A DNA stretch of 64,000 nucleotides, from assembly GCA_963668435.2 (NCBI GenBank), contig CAXXSC010000001.1, positions 1-64,000 of the forward strand. Reading direction: 5' to 3'. The notes beneath the pieces are model-generated. The model was given only the letters and a program-made list of their open reading frames with translations, did not search any database and was not told the DNA's origin. Source of the stretch: G963668435 sp963668435. GTDB lineage: Bacteria > Latescibacterota > Latescibacteria > Latescibacterales > Latescibacteraceae. Both the position numbers and the translations under genes were made by a program. How positions within the stretch are numbered: the stretch's first letter is position 1; each line of letters opens with the position of its first letter. This document shows, in pieces, positions 55,595 through 64,000 of this stretch.

Positions 55595-57445
55595 CTAAAA
55601 GCTCCATGAAAAATCAGCAGTCAAGGACTGTACGATAGATTCGGAAAAGATATCCGCATCGTATGTAAGGCCAAATTTGCCGTTTGTCATAATTGTGATT
55701 TCCGGCGAAACTCCGATATAGAAAGAATCATCGGAATTCATTTCAATGGAGTGTTTACGTTGCTGACCGGCAAGTCTGGTATCGGCATCCCATTGCGAGT
55801 CGCCGTATTCATGGTGCCAGCCTGCGGTCAGGCCTAAATCCATCTGGAAAGTGCCCCGGAAATTCTTTTCGGTATGCATTCTGGCGCCGAGCATGTGTCG
55901 AACGAAATTTCTGTTCCCGTAGTTTATGTTGTCATATGACACCAGTCCGGCATTCCGTTCGCTGCATTCATTGCTTTGCATGTGATCAAATTCGATATTA
56001 GCCAGTGGAGTCACGGTTGTGTTCGTTGTTACAGGGTGATGCCAGCCGGCCTCGATCCACGCGGAAACGATTTCGCTTGTGAAATCGTAGCGGCCTGTTT
56101 TATCAAGCAATGAGACAGTTCTTTCTCCATTATTATCAGCGTTCAAGTATGACACGCCGCTTGATGAATAAAAACGCTCGCCACCGAACGACCCATACGC
56201 ATCAACACTCATCATCGTGCTTGATCCGTCACCGTTGTTGTCATCAATATCCAACTGACCTTCCGAGATATTGAAGGATATACCCGCCATCGTTTGAGGT
56301 GTAAATGAGATTTCATACCCGATATCGATTCCTGCGGTATTCCAGTCATACGCGGATGAAACGCCCTGCGAATCCCTGCCTCCCCATACCCCGTAGGGTG
56401 ACGCAAACACTGTATGTTTTGTATTGTTTCCCCGGCCGGCGGTAGTATTCAGATTCTTCATGAACAAACGGCGGGATATGTTTTTTTTCATCTGCCTCGA
56501 ATGGGCGAGGTTCATGTCCAGCAGGGCAAGTCCTGCCTGAGGTGCGGACTCGTGAGGTGATACAGTCGATACCACTTCAGCCAACAGCCATTTTGCCATC
56601 AATTTCTGGACTTCTTTAGTACTATGGGCCTCATCCCACCATAAATAATCATTGGGATTGTCCACAACTGACGAACCGTCAAACGCGGAATCCGTAATGT
56701 TCGTAAATCCGAATTCCCCGGGATTATTGTACACGTAGGTCAAGTCTTTGAAGAAGTCCGGGCGAATTATCTTTATATCGGGATTCCGGGACACAAAAGA
56801 AGCCAAAAGACGGTCAACTTCCATGTTGAGCGTGATAAGCCATCGGCGGGCGTATAACATTGTCTCGCTGCCCATAACAAGCACACCGGGACTGAGATGC
56901 AATGGGTAGAGGGTTGGAATGATGAGCTGTCTGGCGCCTATATCCGCAAGTGTTTCAATGCCGGACATCAGTTCCGCCGCAACAACAGCTGGATCGTCCG
57001 GAATTCCGGTGCCGACCGATAAAAGGTCATTGACACCGATCGATACCAGCACCATATCATTATGGTCGATGGTTTTTTCGGTGGACAACATGATTTGTTC
57101 GGCGAGAAGCGGTATTTCGGGATCCCAGCCCTTGCTGATGCCGGCGCCGCCAAAAGAATAATTATATCCGCCGTTAAGAGCTGGGTCGCTGCTCCAGCCG
57201 GCTACAGCCTCTGCGATAGCGTCCAGATAATTGGGGCCGTTGCAGAAACGGCCTTCCCACTGCAAATAGCCGTGAACTTCCCCGCCAAGTGCAATGGCCA
57301 GATTTCCTGTGTCGATTCCGCTGTCACCATAAGAAAACAGTGCGCCATGATCAGCCGCAGTTGCGTTGGTAAGTGGAAAAGCTAATGAAAACACTGTCAT
57401 AAATAGTGTTAACACCAACATCCCGATCTTCTGAAAATTGCCCAT
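55595..57445 (-). CDS. GDSL esterase/lipase autotransporter
   Basis: Start 57445 has AAAGGGA six bases upstream. After a signal peptide (FMTVFSLAFPLTNATA) the passenger is a GDSL hydrolase: nucleophile block LFSYGDSGIDTGNLA, YSFGGAGI, VSIGVNDLLS (block III with Asn) and WWDEAHSTKEVQ supplying the Asp/His pair. From about residue 345 a C-terminal autotransporter barrel follows (YDWNTAGIDIGYEISFTPQTMAGISF ... GVSPEITIMTNGKFGLTYDADIF), ending in SLTADFSWSF with the terminal Phe needed for barrel insertion. It resembles EstA-type surface esterases that act on lipids or acyl esters at the cell surface. Length 616 fits. Confidence 0.88.
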   Translation of the reverse strand: MGNFQKIGMLVLTLFMTVFSLAFPLTNATAADHGALFSYGDSGIDTGNLAIALGGEVHGYLQWEGRFCNGPNYLDAIAEAVAGWSSDPALNGGYNYSFGGAGISKGWDPEIPLLAEQIMLSTEKTIDHNDMVLVSIGVNDLLSVGTGIPDDPAVVAAELMSGIETLADIGARQLIIPTLYPLHLSPGVLVMGSETMLYARRWLITLNMEVDRLLASFVSRNPDIKIIRPDFFKDLTYVYNNPGEFGFTNITDSAFDGSSVVDNPNDYLWWDEAHSTKEVQKLMAKWLLAEVVSTVSPHESAPQAGLALLDMNLAHSRQMKKNISRRLFMKNLNTTAGRGNNTKHTVFASPYGVWGGRDSQGVSSAYDWNTAGIDIGYEISFTPQTMAGISFNISEGQLDIDDNNGDGSSTMMSVDAYGSFGGERFYSSSGVSYLNADNNGERTVSLLDKTGRYDFTSEIVSAWIEAGWHHPVTTNTTVTPLANIEFDHMQSNECSERNAGLVSYDNINYGNRNFVRHMLGARMHTEKNFRGTFQMDLGLTAGWHHEYGDSQWDADTRLAGQQRKHSIEMNSDDSFYIGVSPEITIMTNGKFGLTYDADIFSESIVQSLTADFSWSF

Positions 57446-57521
57446 CAACATTCCCTTTACTTTTTCCAATTATGTGTCAATAAAATCCATCGACTGATAT
57501 TTGCTGCGTCAATAACCTCGG

Positions 57522-57680
57522 TTATTTCCGGTAAAATGACGCAAGGGCATCTCTCGTAACTCCACTTTTACCGGCGAGCGTATCTTTAAGCGCCTGACTG
57601 CGTTCATGGAATTTCGACTTATCTTTACGATAAGCATTCATTTCCATTGTCTTATCAGATCGCTGAAATATATCGCTCAT
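57522..57680 (-). CDS. Small repeated ORF of unknown function
   Basis: A 52-residue product beginning MSDIFQRSDKTMEMNAYRK and ending GVTRDALASFYRK. The ATG at 57680 has only a weak ribosome site; the frame extends to a TTG at 57737. A decayed copy at 26385-26520 shows selection on protein sequence in the past (substitutions conserve the reading phase in most of it). Lysine-rich and probably helical. Function unknown. Confidence 0.5.
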   Translation of the reverse strand: MSDIFQRSDKTMEMNAYRKDKSKFHERSQALKDTLAGKSGVTRDALASFYRK

Positions 57681-57794
57681 GCCTGGAAAGCGAATTATAA
57701 GAGATACCCTTGAGCGGTTTCGGATATTGCCGTTCAAGGCAGCTGCCTGCCAATATCCTGTGCGGCAGCTGCCAGAACGTCATTCACTTATTTT

Positions 57795-59132
57795 TTACAA
57801 TTTCACCAGCTCGTCGATAACGATGTTTTCCTGGCGTTCGATACTCCGTCTCGCCGCGACACCGATGAGAATGGAGAGCGCGCCGGCGCGTGTTCCGGCG
57901 GTCTGTCCCAGCGGATCTGGTGCGCCGCGGAAGATCATGTCCTGCATCTTGGTGTCGGAACCCCAGTGTCCCGCGCCGCCGTGCGGTATGGTGAAGGTCT
58001 TTGTCGTGCCGAAATTCTTGGTGATACGGAAATCGGCCATTCCCTCGACTTCCCACGGCTGTTTGTGATACTCGCGTGCGTCAAGACGGCCCTTGGTGCC
58101 GTTGAAGCCGACAAGATAACCCTCGTAGGGCATACAGGCGTTGAGCGAGTAGTTCAGGGGGATATCACTGTGATATTTCACCTGTACCGCCATGGTGTCC
58201 CAGATGTTGATGTCTTTACGGTAGAGACAGGAATCACGGATGTAACCGTCCACGTCTTCGCAGTTGACATAGAGGTTCATCATGTGTTCGCTCTTGGTGA
58301 TGTCCCAGTAATAAGGGCATTTGCTCGTATGGGGGCAGGTGCGGCAGTTCTTCGCCCTGAATTCCCCGTTGAAACCGTAGTGGCGAAGGTCAGCAAAGGC
58401 ACGGACCTCCATCGGTTCTGCATCCAGCCACCAGTTGAGAAGGTCGAAATGATGTGTCGACTTATGGACCAGCAGCGAGCCGGAATTCTGCTTGTAGCCG
58501 TGCCAGCGGCGGAAATAGGAGGCGCCGTGATCCGTGTTGAGGTAATAGTTGAAGTCGACAGAGGTGATTTCGCCGATCTCGCCCGAGGCGATGATTTCCT
58601 TGATCCTGACTGCCGCGGGACCATAACGGTAGTTGAATGTAACGCGTACATTCTGGCCGGTTCTGCGTTCGGTGTCGAGCACCTCCTGGCACATTTTCTC
58701 GTCGGTGGTCATGGGCTTTTCCGTGATGACATCACAGCCCAGTTCCATCGCGCGGCAAATGTATTTGGCGTGGAAACAGTCTTTTGTGGTGACGATGACC
58801 TTGTCGGGTTTCGTTTTAGCGATCATCTCGTCGAAATCGGTGAATGTGGGGCAGTCGACACCAATATCTTTTTTCGCGAACTCGACTCGTTTGTAGTTGA
58901 TATCGCAGAGCCCAACAAATTCGAGGACATCGCTGTAATTCTTATTGAGCGTTCTGCCCCAGAGACCTGTTCCACGGCTTCCGGTGCCAACCATGGCAAT
59001 CTTGAGCTTTTTGCTTTTGGCCGCATGGGCTTCTCTGCCGCCCGACAGGGGTATGGCTGCTGCGCCCATAGCTGCGGCGCCTGCTGCACCAAGGAATTTC
59101 CGGCGGCCCTGTTCAATTTTTTCGCTGCTCAT
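57795..59132 (-). CDS. Tat-exported Gfo/Idh/MocA family oxidoreductase with Cys motif
   Basis: Start 59132 follows GGAGGAGATG. The twin-arginine signal GRRKFLGAAGAAAMGAAA implies periplasmic action with NAD(P) bound before export. The Rossmann domain shows IAMVGTGSRGTGLWGRTL and the EKP signature in DVITEKPMTTDEK. The C-terminal domain holds HKSTHHFDLLNWWLDAEP (catalytic-type His) and the unusual C263-x2-C266-P-H-x3-C272-P-Y. Members oxidise or rearrange sugars and glycosides; the substrate is unknown. It is a tandem paralogue of the next gene and lies downstream of it in transcription. Confidence 0.9.
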   Translation of the reverse strand: MSSEKIEQGRRKFLGAAGAAAMGAAAIPLSGGREAHAAKSKKLKIAMVGTGSRGTGLWGRTLNKNYSDVLEFVGLCDINYKRVEFAKKDIGVDCPTFTDFDEMIAKTKPDKVIVTTKDCFHAKYICRAMELGCDVITEKPMTTDEKMCQEVLDTERRTGQNVRVTFNYRYGPAAVRIKEIIASGEIGEITSVDFNYYLNTDHGASYFRRWHGYKQNSGSLLVHKSTHHFDLLNWWLDAEPMEVRAFADLRHYGFNGEFRAKNCRTCPHTSKCPYYWDITKSEHMMNLYVNCEDVDGYIRDSCLYRKDINIWDTMAVQVKYHSDIPLNYSLNACMPYEGYLVGFNGTKGRLDAREYHKQPWEVEGMADFRITKNFGTTKTFTIPHGGAGHWGSDTKMQDMIFRGAPDPLGQTAGTRAGALSILIGVAARRSIERQENIVIDELVKL

Positions 59133-59227
59133 CATCTCCTCCAATAATTGATTCAAGAATGTAGATTAAAATCCAATATAACAGTTGACATGGGAAGGTC
59201 AAACAATCAATTTCCCTGATCCCTGAC

Positions 59228-60457
59228 TTACAGTTTCACCAGCTCATCGATAAATATCGGCCGCTGCTGTTCGATACTGCGCCGTGCGGCGATACCGATG
59301 AGGATAGACAGTGCGCCGTCGCGGGTGCCTGCCGCCTGTTGGAGCCTGTCCGGCTCGTTCCTGAAAATCCTGTTCTGGAGTTTTGGGTCAGCGCCGCCGT
59401 GCCCGCCCGGCTCATTGGCTTGCATTATGTAGTGTTTTGTCGTACCGAACAATTTTGTCAGACGGAATTCAGCCTGTCCGCCGGGCTCCCATGGCTGACG
59501 GGAATATGCACGGACATCGAGGCGGCCCTTTGTGCCGTTGAACGACACGCGGTAACCCTCGTAGGGCATGCAGGCGTTCTCGGAATAGTTCATGATAATA
59601 TCGTTGGTGTAGCGGACACAGAGTGACATAGTGTCCCAGATATTGATTTTCTCGCGGAAAACGCAAGCGTCGCGGATATAACCGTCCACATCCTCGCACT
59701 CCACGTAGAGCTTCATGTAGTGATCGTTTTTCGTGATATCCCAGAAATAGGGGCAGGTGCCCTTGTGAGGGCAGGTCATGCAGCGCTCATGACGGTTGTC
59801 GCCGTTGAAACCATAATGGCGAAGGTCGCCGTTGGCATTCACCTCGAGCGGTTCGGCATCGAGCCACCAGTTCATCATGTCGAAATGGTGTGTCGACTTG
59901 TGGACAAGCAGCGAGCCGGAATTCTGTTTGAACGCGTGCCAGCGGCGGAAATAAGAGGCGCCGTGGTCCGTGTCGAGGTACCAGCTGAAATCGACCGAGC
60001 ATACTTTGCCGATTTCGCCGGAACGAAGTATCTCTTTTGTACGTACGACACCGGCACCGTAGCGGGCGTTGAATGTGACTGTGACCTTTCTGCCGGTTTT
60101 GCGTTCCATGTCGAGGATTTCCTGGCACATTTTCTCGTCGGTAGCCATCGGTTTTTCGAGTATGACATCGCAGCCGAGTTCCATGGCGCGGCAGGCGTAT
60201 TTCGCGTGAAAACAGTCCATCGTGGTAACAATGACCGAGTCCGGTTTTGTCGTGTTGACCATCTCGTCAAAATCGGTGAATGTGGGGCAGTCGACACCGA
60301 TATAACTTTTTGAATAGGCAAGACGTTTGGGATTGATATCGCAAAGGCCGGTGAACTCGACCACATCGCCGTATTCATTCACAACTGTTCTGCCCCACAT
60401 TCCGGAACCGCGTGACCCTGTTCCTACCATCGCAACTTTCAGTTTGTTTCCAGCCAT
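59228..60457 (-). CDS. Cytoplasmic Gfo/Idh/MocA family oxidoreductase with Cys motif
   Basis: This 409-residue paralogue lacks the Tat signal and opens directly with KVAMVGTGSRGSGMWGRTV. EKP is present (DVILEKPMATDEK), as is HKSTHHFDMMNWWLDAEP. The cysteine motif is C226-x2-C229-P-H-x3-C235-P-Y. One copy exported and one kept inside suggests sequential steps on the same sugar in periplasm and cytoplasm. GAGGTA precedes the start. It lies 57 bases after the PocR-type kinase gene and probably shares its transcript. Confidence 0.9.
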   Translation of the reverse strand: MAGNKLKVAMVGTGSRGSGMWGRTVVNEYGDVVEFTGLCDINPKRLAYSKSYIGVDCPTFTDFDEMVNTTKPDSVIVTTMDCFHAKYACRAMELGCDVILEKPMATDEKMCQEILDMERKTGRKVTVTFNARYGAGVVRTKEILRSGEIGKVCSVDFSWYLDTDHGASYFRRWHAFKQNSGSLLVHKSTHHFDMMNWWLDAEPLEVNANGDLRHYGFNGDNRHERCMTCPHKGTCPYFWDITKNDHYMKLYVECEDVDGYIRDACVFREKINIWDTMSLCVRYTNDIIMNYSENACMPYEGYRVSFNGTKGRLDVRAYSRQPWEPGGQAEFRLTKLFGTTKHYIMQANEPGGHGGADPKLQNRIFRNEPDRLQQAAGTRDGALSILIGIAARRSIEQQRPIFIDELVKL

Positions 60458-60514
60458 AACAGCGTACCTCGGTTATAAAAAATGAGTTCTTTTCCAGTCT
60501 GGATAACTTGCTTG

Positions 60515-62602
60515 CTAATTGCTGAAGACATCGGCAATTTTTTTCAGCAGGGAGTGTTTCGAAAACGGTTTCTGGAGAAAATTGATTCCCTCTTCGAGAA
60601 TACCGTGGTGGACAATGGCATCGTCAGTGTAACCTGAAATAAACAATATTTTTATCCCGCTGCAGATCTCGGATATATTGTTTGCGAGTTCCCTGCCACC
60701 TGTCTGCGGCATGATGACATCTGTGATAAGAAGGTCGATCCTGCCGGGATAGTTTTTTGCTGTTTCGAGCGCATCGGCCCCGTTTTGTGCCTCGATGACG
60801 GTGTATCCGCTTTTTGTGAGGATTTTCGTGATCATATCCCGGACAGTTTTTTCATCCTCGGCAAGCAGTATTGTTTCATGGCCGCTTATTGTATCGGCAG
60901 GTGCTTCGTTTTCACCGGATATTGTGGATGTTTTCTCGGTGCTCTGCAGATATATCTTGATTGTCGTTCCGAAACCGGGCTCGCTGTAGACCGAGATATG
61001 CCCGTTATTCTGTTTGACTATGCCGAAACAGGTGGAAAGGCCCAGTCCTGTGCCTTTCCCTTTTTCTTTTGTTGTAAAGAAAGGATCGAATATTTTCGAC
61101 TTAACCGATGTCGGAATGCCGACGCCGTTGTCGCTGACTGCAAGCATAACATAATCGCCGGAGATGGATATACCTTGTGAACTGATATCCTCGCCGTTTA
61201 GATGGACATTAGCGGTTTCGATCAAAAGCTTGCCGCCTTGTGGCATTGCATCACGGGCATTTACCGCAAGATTGGTTATGACCTGTTCGATCTGCCCGAC
61301 ATCGACTTTTACCGGCCATATATCTTCGGTGAGCTTTGTCGTATATTCGATATCCTCGCCGATAAGGCGGATGAGCATTTTCTCAAAATCGCGGATTGTC
61401 TTGTTCAGATCGAGGACTTTCGGTTCGATGATCTGTCTGCGGGAAAAAGCGAGTAGCTGCCGTGTCAGATCCGCCGCACGGTGCGCGCAATCCTTGATTT
61501 CCTGGATTTCCGAAAAGAAGCCTGATTCACTGTCCATGTCCATCATTATCAGTTCTACATTGCCGATGATCGCTGTCAGGATATTGTTGAAATCATGGGC
61601 GATACCGCCGGCAAGGCGCCCGATCGATTCGATTTTCTGTGACTGGCGGAGCTGCTCCTCGAGAAGCACGCGGTCGGTGATGTCGATGATGATTCCCTGG
61701 TAGTGGGTAATTTCGCCGTCACTGTTACGCTGGATGTCGGTGATATCGTCCAACCACTTTATTTTCCCGCTTTTCGTGATAATCCTGTAGGGCTGGTGGG
61801 AAAAACGGGAAATCGAGGGGTCTTCGGAGTTTTTTGCGACCTCCGCCCGTATCTGTTCGGTGTCTTCTGGATGGACAATCTGGATGTAGGTGATGCTGCC
61901 GGATTTAAACGCTTCAGCTTTATATTCGGTCAGTCTTTCCACGTTATCGGAAACGAATGCGAGCGGCCAGTTTTTTTCGTTTTTCCACTTGATAGCGACA
62001 GCGGGACTTTTTGTGATGATATCATATGTGTCACGAAGTGATTTTTCCACCAGTTTCCGCTCATCGATTTCTCTCAGAAGCCTCAGGTTATTGGTTCCTA
62101 TGTCAATCATGATGTCGGCGATAACTTTGTAATACGCGACAATGCTGTCAATTTCATTCCGGGAGAATTTCGGGATCTGGCGGTATGCCTCAAGATAGCT
62201 TTCGACATCGAATCCAGCATCTTCCGCCTGTTTGCGGAAATAGTCCTCGTCAAGAAGCTGGTCATCAAAAAAGAACTGGCCGAAGAAGAATGTGGCGATA
62301 TGCATTCCACCGATGACTAATGGAAATGCTGTTTCGCTCAGGCCGTTTCTGCAGCGGTATGTTACGTAATCGCCTTCGTGAAGGTGCGTTTTTATATAGG
62401 CGTCGCTTTCCCTGCACCGTTCACTTGTCAATGGATTTGTGCGATGGAATTTCGTGCAGATATCGATCCATCCGGCAGCAACAAGGACTTTTTCGTCCGG
62501 ATCGACAACAGCACTGGGCAGTCCGAAAGCCTGATAGAAATAATCCATTGATTTCTGGAGCTTTTGGATGTCCACGAGTTCCGCAAAGGTGTGCTCGAGC
62601 AT
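60515..62602 (-). CDS. PocR-domain hybrid sensor histidine kinase
   Basis: No membrane helix is present, so the protein is cytosolic. Residues about 10-170 are a PocR sensory domain (ELVDIQKLQKSMDYFYQAFGLPSAVVDPD ... FHRTNPLTSERCRESD ... FPLVIGGMHIATFFFGQFFF), which binds small metabolites in PocR. A PAS domain follows (about 195-325), then HisKA (GRLAGGIAHDFNNILTAIIGN), HATPase (DNGVGI, GKGTGLGLSTCFGIVKQ) and a receiver (LAEDEKTVRDMI, Asp in LLITDVIMPQTGG). Its kinase core is close to that of 38766-41414. ATG 62608 is an alternative start. It heads the Gfo/Idh/MocA operon and is divergent from the heparinase-like gene. Confidence 0.88.
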   Translation of the reverse strand: MLEHTFAELVDIQKLQKSMDYFYQAFGLPSAVVDPDEKVLVAAGWIDICTKFHRTNPLTSERCRESDAYIKTHLHEGDYVTYRCRNGLSETAFPLVIGGMHIATFFFGQFFFDDQLLDEDYFRKQAEDAGFDVESYLEAYRQIPKFSRNEIDSIVAYYKVIADIMIDIGTNNLRLLREIDERKLVEKSLRDTYDIITKSPAVAIKWKNEKNWPLAFVSDNVERLTEYKAEAFKSGSITYIQIVHPEDTEQIRAEVAKNSEDPSISRFSHQPYRIITKSGKIKWLDDITDIQRNSDGEITHYQGIIIDITDRVLLEEQLRQSQKIESIGRLAGGIAHDFNNILTAIIGNVELIMMDMDSESGFFSEIQEIKDCAHRAADLTRQLLAFSRRQIIEPKVLDLNKTIRDFEKMLIRLIGEDIEYTTKLTEDIWPVKVDVGQIEQVITNLAVNARDAMPQGGKLLIETANVHLNGEDISSQGISISGDYVMLAVSDNGVGIPTSVKSKIFDPFFTTKEKGKGTGLGLSTCFGIVKQNNGHISVYSEPGFGTTIKIYLQSTEKTSTISGENEAPADTISGHETILLAEDEKTVRDMITKILTKSGYTVIEAQNGADALETAKNYPGRIDLLITDVIMPQTGGRELANNISEICSGIKILFISGYTDDAIVHHGILEEGINFLQKPFSKHSLLKKIADVFSN

Positions 62603-62819
62603 AGTCATGCCTGTTTTCCCCCGAAACAGTATACTGCGAGTTAGCCGGCTAGAGGTAGCAGGATATGCCGGGCAAATAAATATTTGGGTTTCCCAAGTAT
62701 TTTGTTGTACATTGCCTGACACGCATTGTTTATATATAGTATACGCTATCAGCAAAGTAAACAGTTTTCACAAAACCTTATTTCTTGGGCCAGTTCATAT
62801 TTCACGGGAGATTTAAACT

Positions 62820-64000
62820 ATGAAGCTCCGGATACTGTGTTGCTTGGCTATTATGGTGCTTGTCACTGCCGCAAGCGCCGGGACTGTGCTCGAACCTTTC
62901 GAGTATTTCGAAGATTTCGAGACGCGTTCTCTCAGGGCATGGGCCTCCTATCCGCTCTGGCAGGATACCGCCTATGATCCCAATTTTCGGGTCAACGAGA
63001 TGCTGCCCGGTGATCCGAACATTTCCATCGTACAGATTGTCACCCCCTACACCAATGTGGATAATTATGCCGGTGCACAGAAACTGTTCGATATCTGGCT
63101 TGTTCCCGGCTCGAAAATATCGCTGAAATACTATCTCAAGACCACGATAACGGTCGAATATGTCAAGATCCGCCTTGCCGCCGGGCAAGACGGCCAGGTG
63201 GACTGTACGATCGCGAACCCTGTAATGAACGCGTGGCAGGGGGCTGTCGTCACCTTCGAGGATTTTGTTGCCGAAAATCCCTGCCTTGCCGGAAAGGACA
63301 GGATCAAGGTCAATGACCTTGCGGTGCTGGCGAAAATTCCCGATGCCGATCCTGCAATGCCGATCTATCTCGGCATCGATGATGTGTCCGTGAAGGCCGC
63401 GCAGGATATGGCGTTCAAGTTTGCCGAGCCCGCCGTGATGAAACTGAGCGAATTCAAGCCCTATATCGCCAGTGAACATTATGCGAAAGGCGCCTCGTTC
63501 TCTCTCTCGGGCCAGTGGCCGCTCGATGCCGCGAAAGTTACACTCGAGATCAGCGAGTTTACCGACAGCTCAAAAACACTGTTGTCGAAAACACTTGCCG
63601 GGAAGGACGGTTTCTGGTCGCTGAAATCGTTCAGACTTCCTTTTGACAAGGGTATGTACCGCGGAACACTGCGTGCTTTCTGTTCTCGCGGCAATGAGCT
63701 GTCCTCGACCGAGTTCACATTTGTTGTGGCTCCTGACAATATCAGGGACAAACATCCCCGTCTCTGGTTCGATGCCGCCGAACAGGCCGCAATCGAAGCA
63801 CGTCTCAAGACAGATGAATATGGAAAAGTTTACGAAAACCTGAAAGAACATGCCGCCGAACAGCGTGAGAACCTTCCGGTCGACAAGATCGAATATGTCG
63901 CCGATCAGTTCCCGGCCGAACACTGGCTTCCGACCCTGGGCGCATGGGGGCAGGCGACAGTCAGGAACTGGAACCGTGCCGCCGAATCGAATGCGCTCGC
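62820..64000 (+). CDS. Secreted heparinase II/III-like (DUF4962-type) protein, N-terminal part
   Basis: The frame opens at ATG 62820, ten bases after GGGAG, and stays open to the window edge (393 codons). A signal peptide (LRILCCLAIMVLVTAASA-GT) precedes two beta domains: a jelly-roll like module (about 25-190, FEYFEDFETRSLRAWASYPLWQDT) and an Ig-like one (about 200-300). Near residue 308 comes HPRLWFDAAEQAAIEARLK, the usual entry to the alpha/alpha barrel of heparinase-II/III and DUF4962 proteins. Such enzymes are polysaccharide lyases for uronic-acid polymers, but the catalytic part lies beyond the edge. Confidence 0.7.
   Translation, partial: MKLRILCCLAIMVLVTAASAGTVLEPFEYFEDFETRSLRAWASYPLWQDTAYDPNFRVNEMLPGDPNISIVQIVTPYTNVDNYAGAQKLFDIWLVPGSKISLKYYLKTTITVEYVKIRLAAGQDGQVDCTIANPVMNAWQGAVVTFEDFVAENPCLAGKDRIKVNDLAVLAKIPDADPAMPIYLGIDDVSVKAAQDMAFKFAEPAVMKLSEFKPYIASEHYAKGASFSLSGQWPLDAAKVTLEISEFTDSSKTLLSKTLAGKDGFWSLKSFRLPFDKGMYRGTLRAFCSRGNELSSTEFTFVVAPDNIRDKHPRLWFDAAEQAAIEARLKTDEYGKVYENLKEHAAEQRENLPVDKIEYVADQFPAEHWLPTLGAWGQATVRNWNRAAESNAL

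Noticed and set aside
57966..59147. 393-codon plus-strand frame opposite the Tat oxidoreductase
   Set aside because: Antisense shadow; the sense frame has the full Gfo/Idh/MocA signature.

Overview
The window reads as a chromosomal segment of an uncultured, probably anaerobic, Gram-negative, polysaccharide-degrading bacterium. Gram-negative: a TonB-like protein, a GDSL autotransporter, an outer-membrane barrel and many lipoproteins. Anaerobic: a class III ribonucleotide reductase is the only reductase seen. FCB-like (for example Latescibacterota): three secreted beta-propeller proteins end in a FlgD/Por-type sorting domain of the NPFNPTT kind. The phylum is an inference from gene content, not from a marker gene. 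Promoters look like ordinary sigma-70 sites (TTGAC-17 bp-TATAxT), and ribosome sites are mostly GGAGG-like.

Layout. 0-13 kb: end of a DUF362 gene, a tandem 173-bp repeat, an anchored methyltransferase, an Ldh-family dehydrogenase, a possible structured RNA, two tandem secreted paralogues of unknown function, a TonB-like protein, two tandem Sel1 lipoproteins, a PL11 rhamnogalacturonan lyase, and a DUF2178-like membrane protein/HTH operon behind an operator-bearing promoter. 13-21 kb: housekeeping genes (radical SAM-DUF2344 fusion, RNase E/G, then anaerobic ribonucleotide reductase split into NrdD body, separate glycyl-radical piece and NrdG). 21-26 kb: a five-gene operon with LemA, TPM protein, degenerate nucleotidyltransferase and HExxH lipoprotein. 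26-33 kb: three FlgD-tailed propeller proteins, a 31-residue peptide, a K+ channel and an outer-membrane protein. 33-44 kb: PurL with a fused double PurS region, a deacetylase-like lipoprotein, PurQ, a hybrid sensor kinase and RNase R. 44-49 kb: sulfatase, CE1-like esterase, small lipoprotein, frameshifted GxxExxY gene and a beta-lactamase-like hydrolase. 49-55 kb: an M56 sensor-peptidase fused to carbohydrate-binding domains with its BlaI repressor and paired operators, then a GH92 enzyme with Gln at the catalytic-acid position. 55-64 kb: GDSL autotransporter, a small repeated ORF, two tandem Gfo/Idh/MocA oxidoreductases behind a PocR-type hybrid kinase, and, divergently, the start of a heparinase-like gene.

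The carbohydrate genes (PL11, GH92, sulfatase, esterase, deacetylase-like, heparinase-like, Gfo/Idh/MocA) suggest growth on complex, partly sulfated glycans, with surface proteins exported by Sec, Tat, lipoprotein, autotransporter and possibly type IX-like routes. Tandem duplication is a strong theme (secreted pair, Sel1 pair, propeller trio, oxidoreductase pair). Dispersed intergenic repeats of several families recur, one of them wrapped around the GxxExxY gene. No transposase, integrase, CRISPR array, rRNA or tRNA was recognised.
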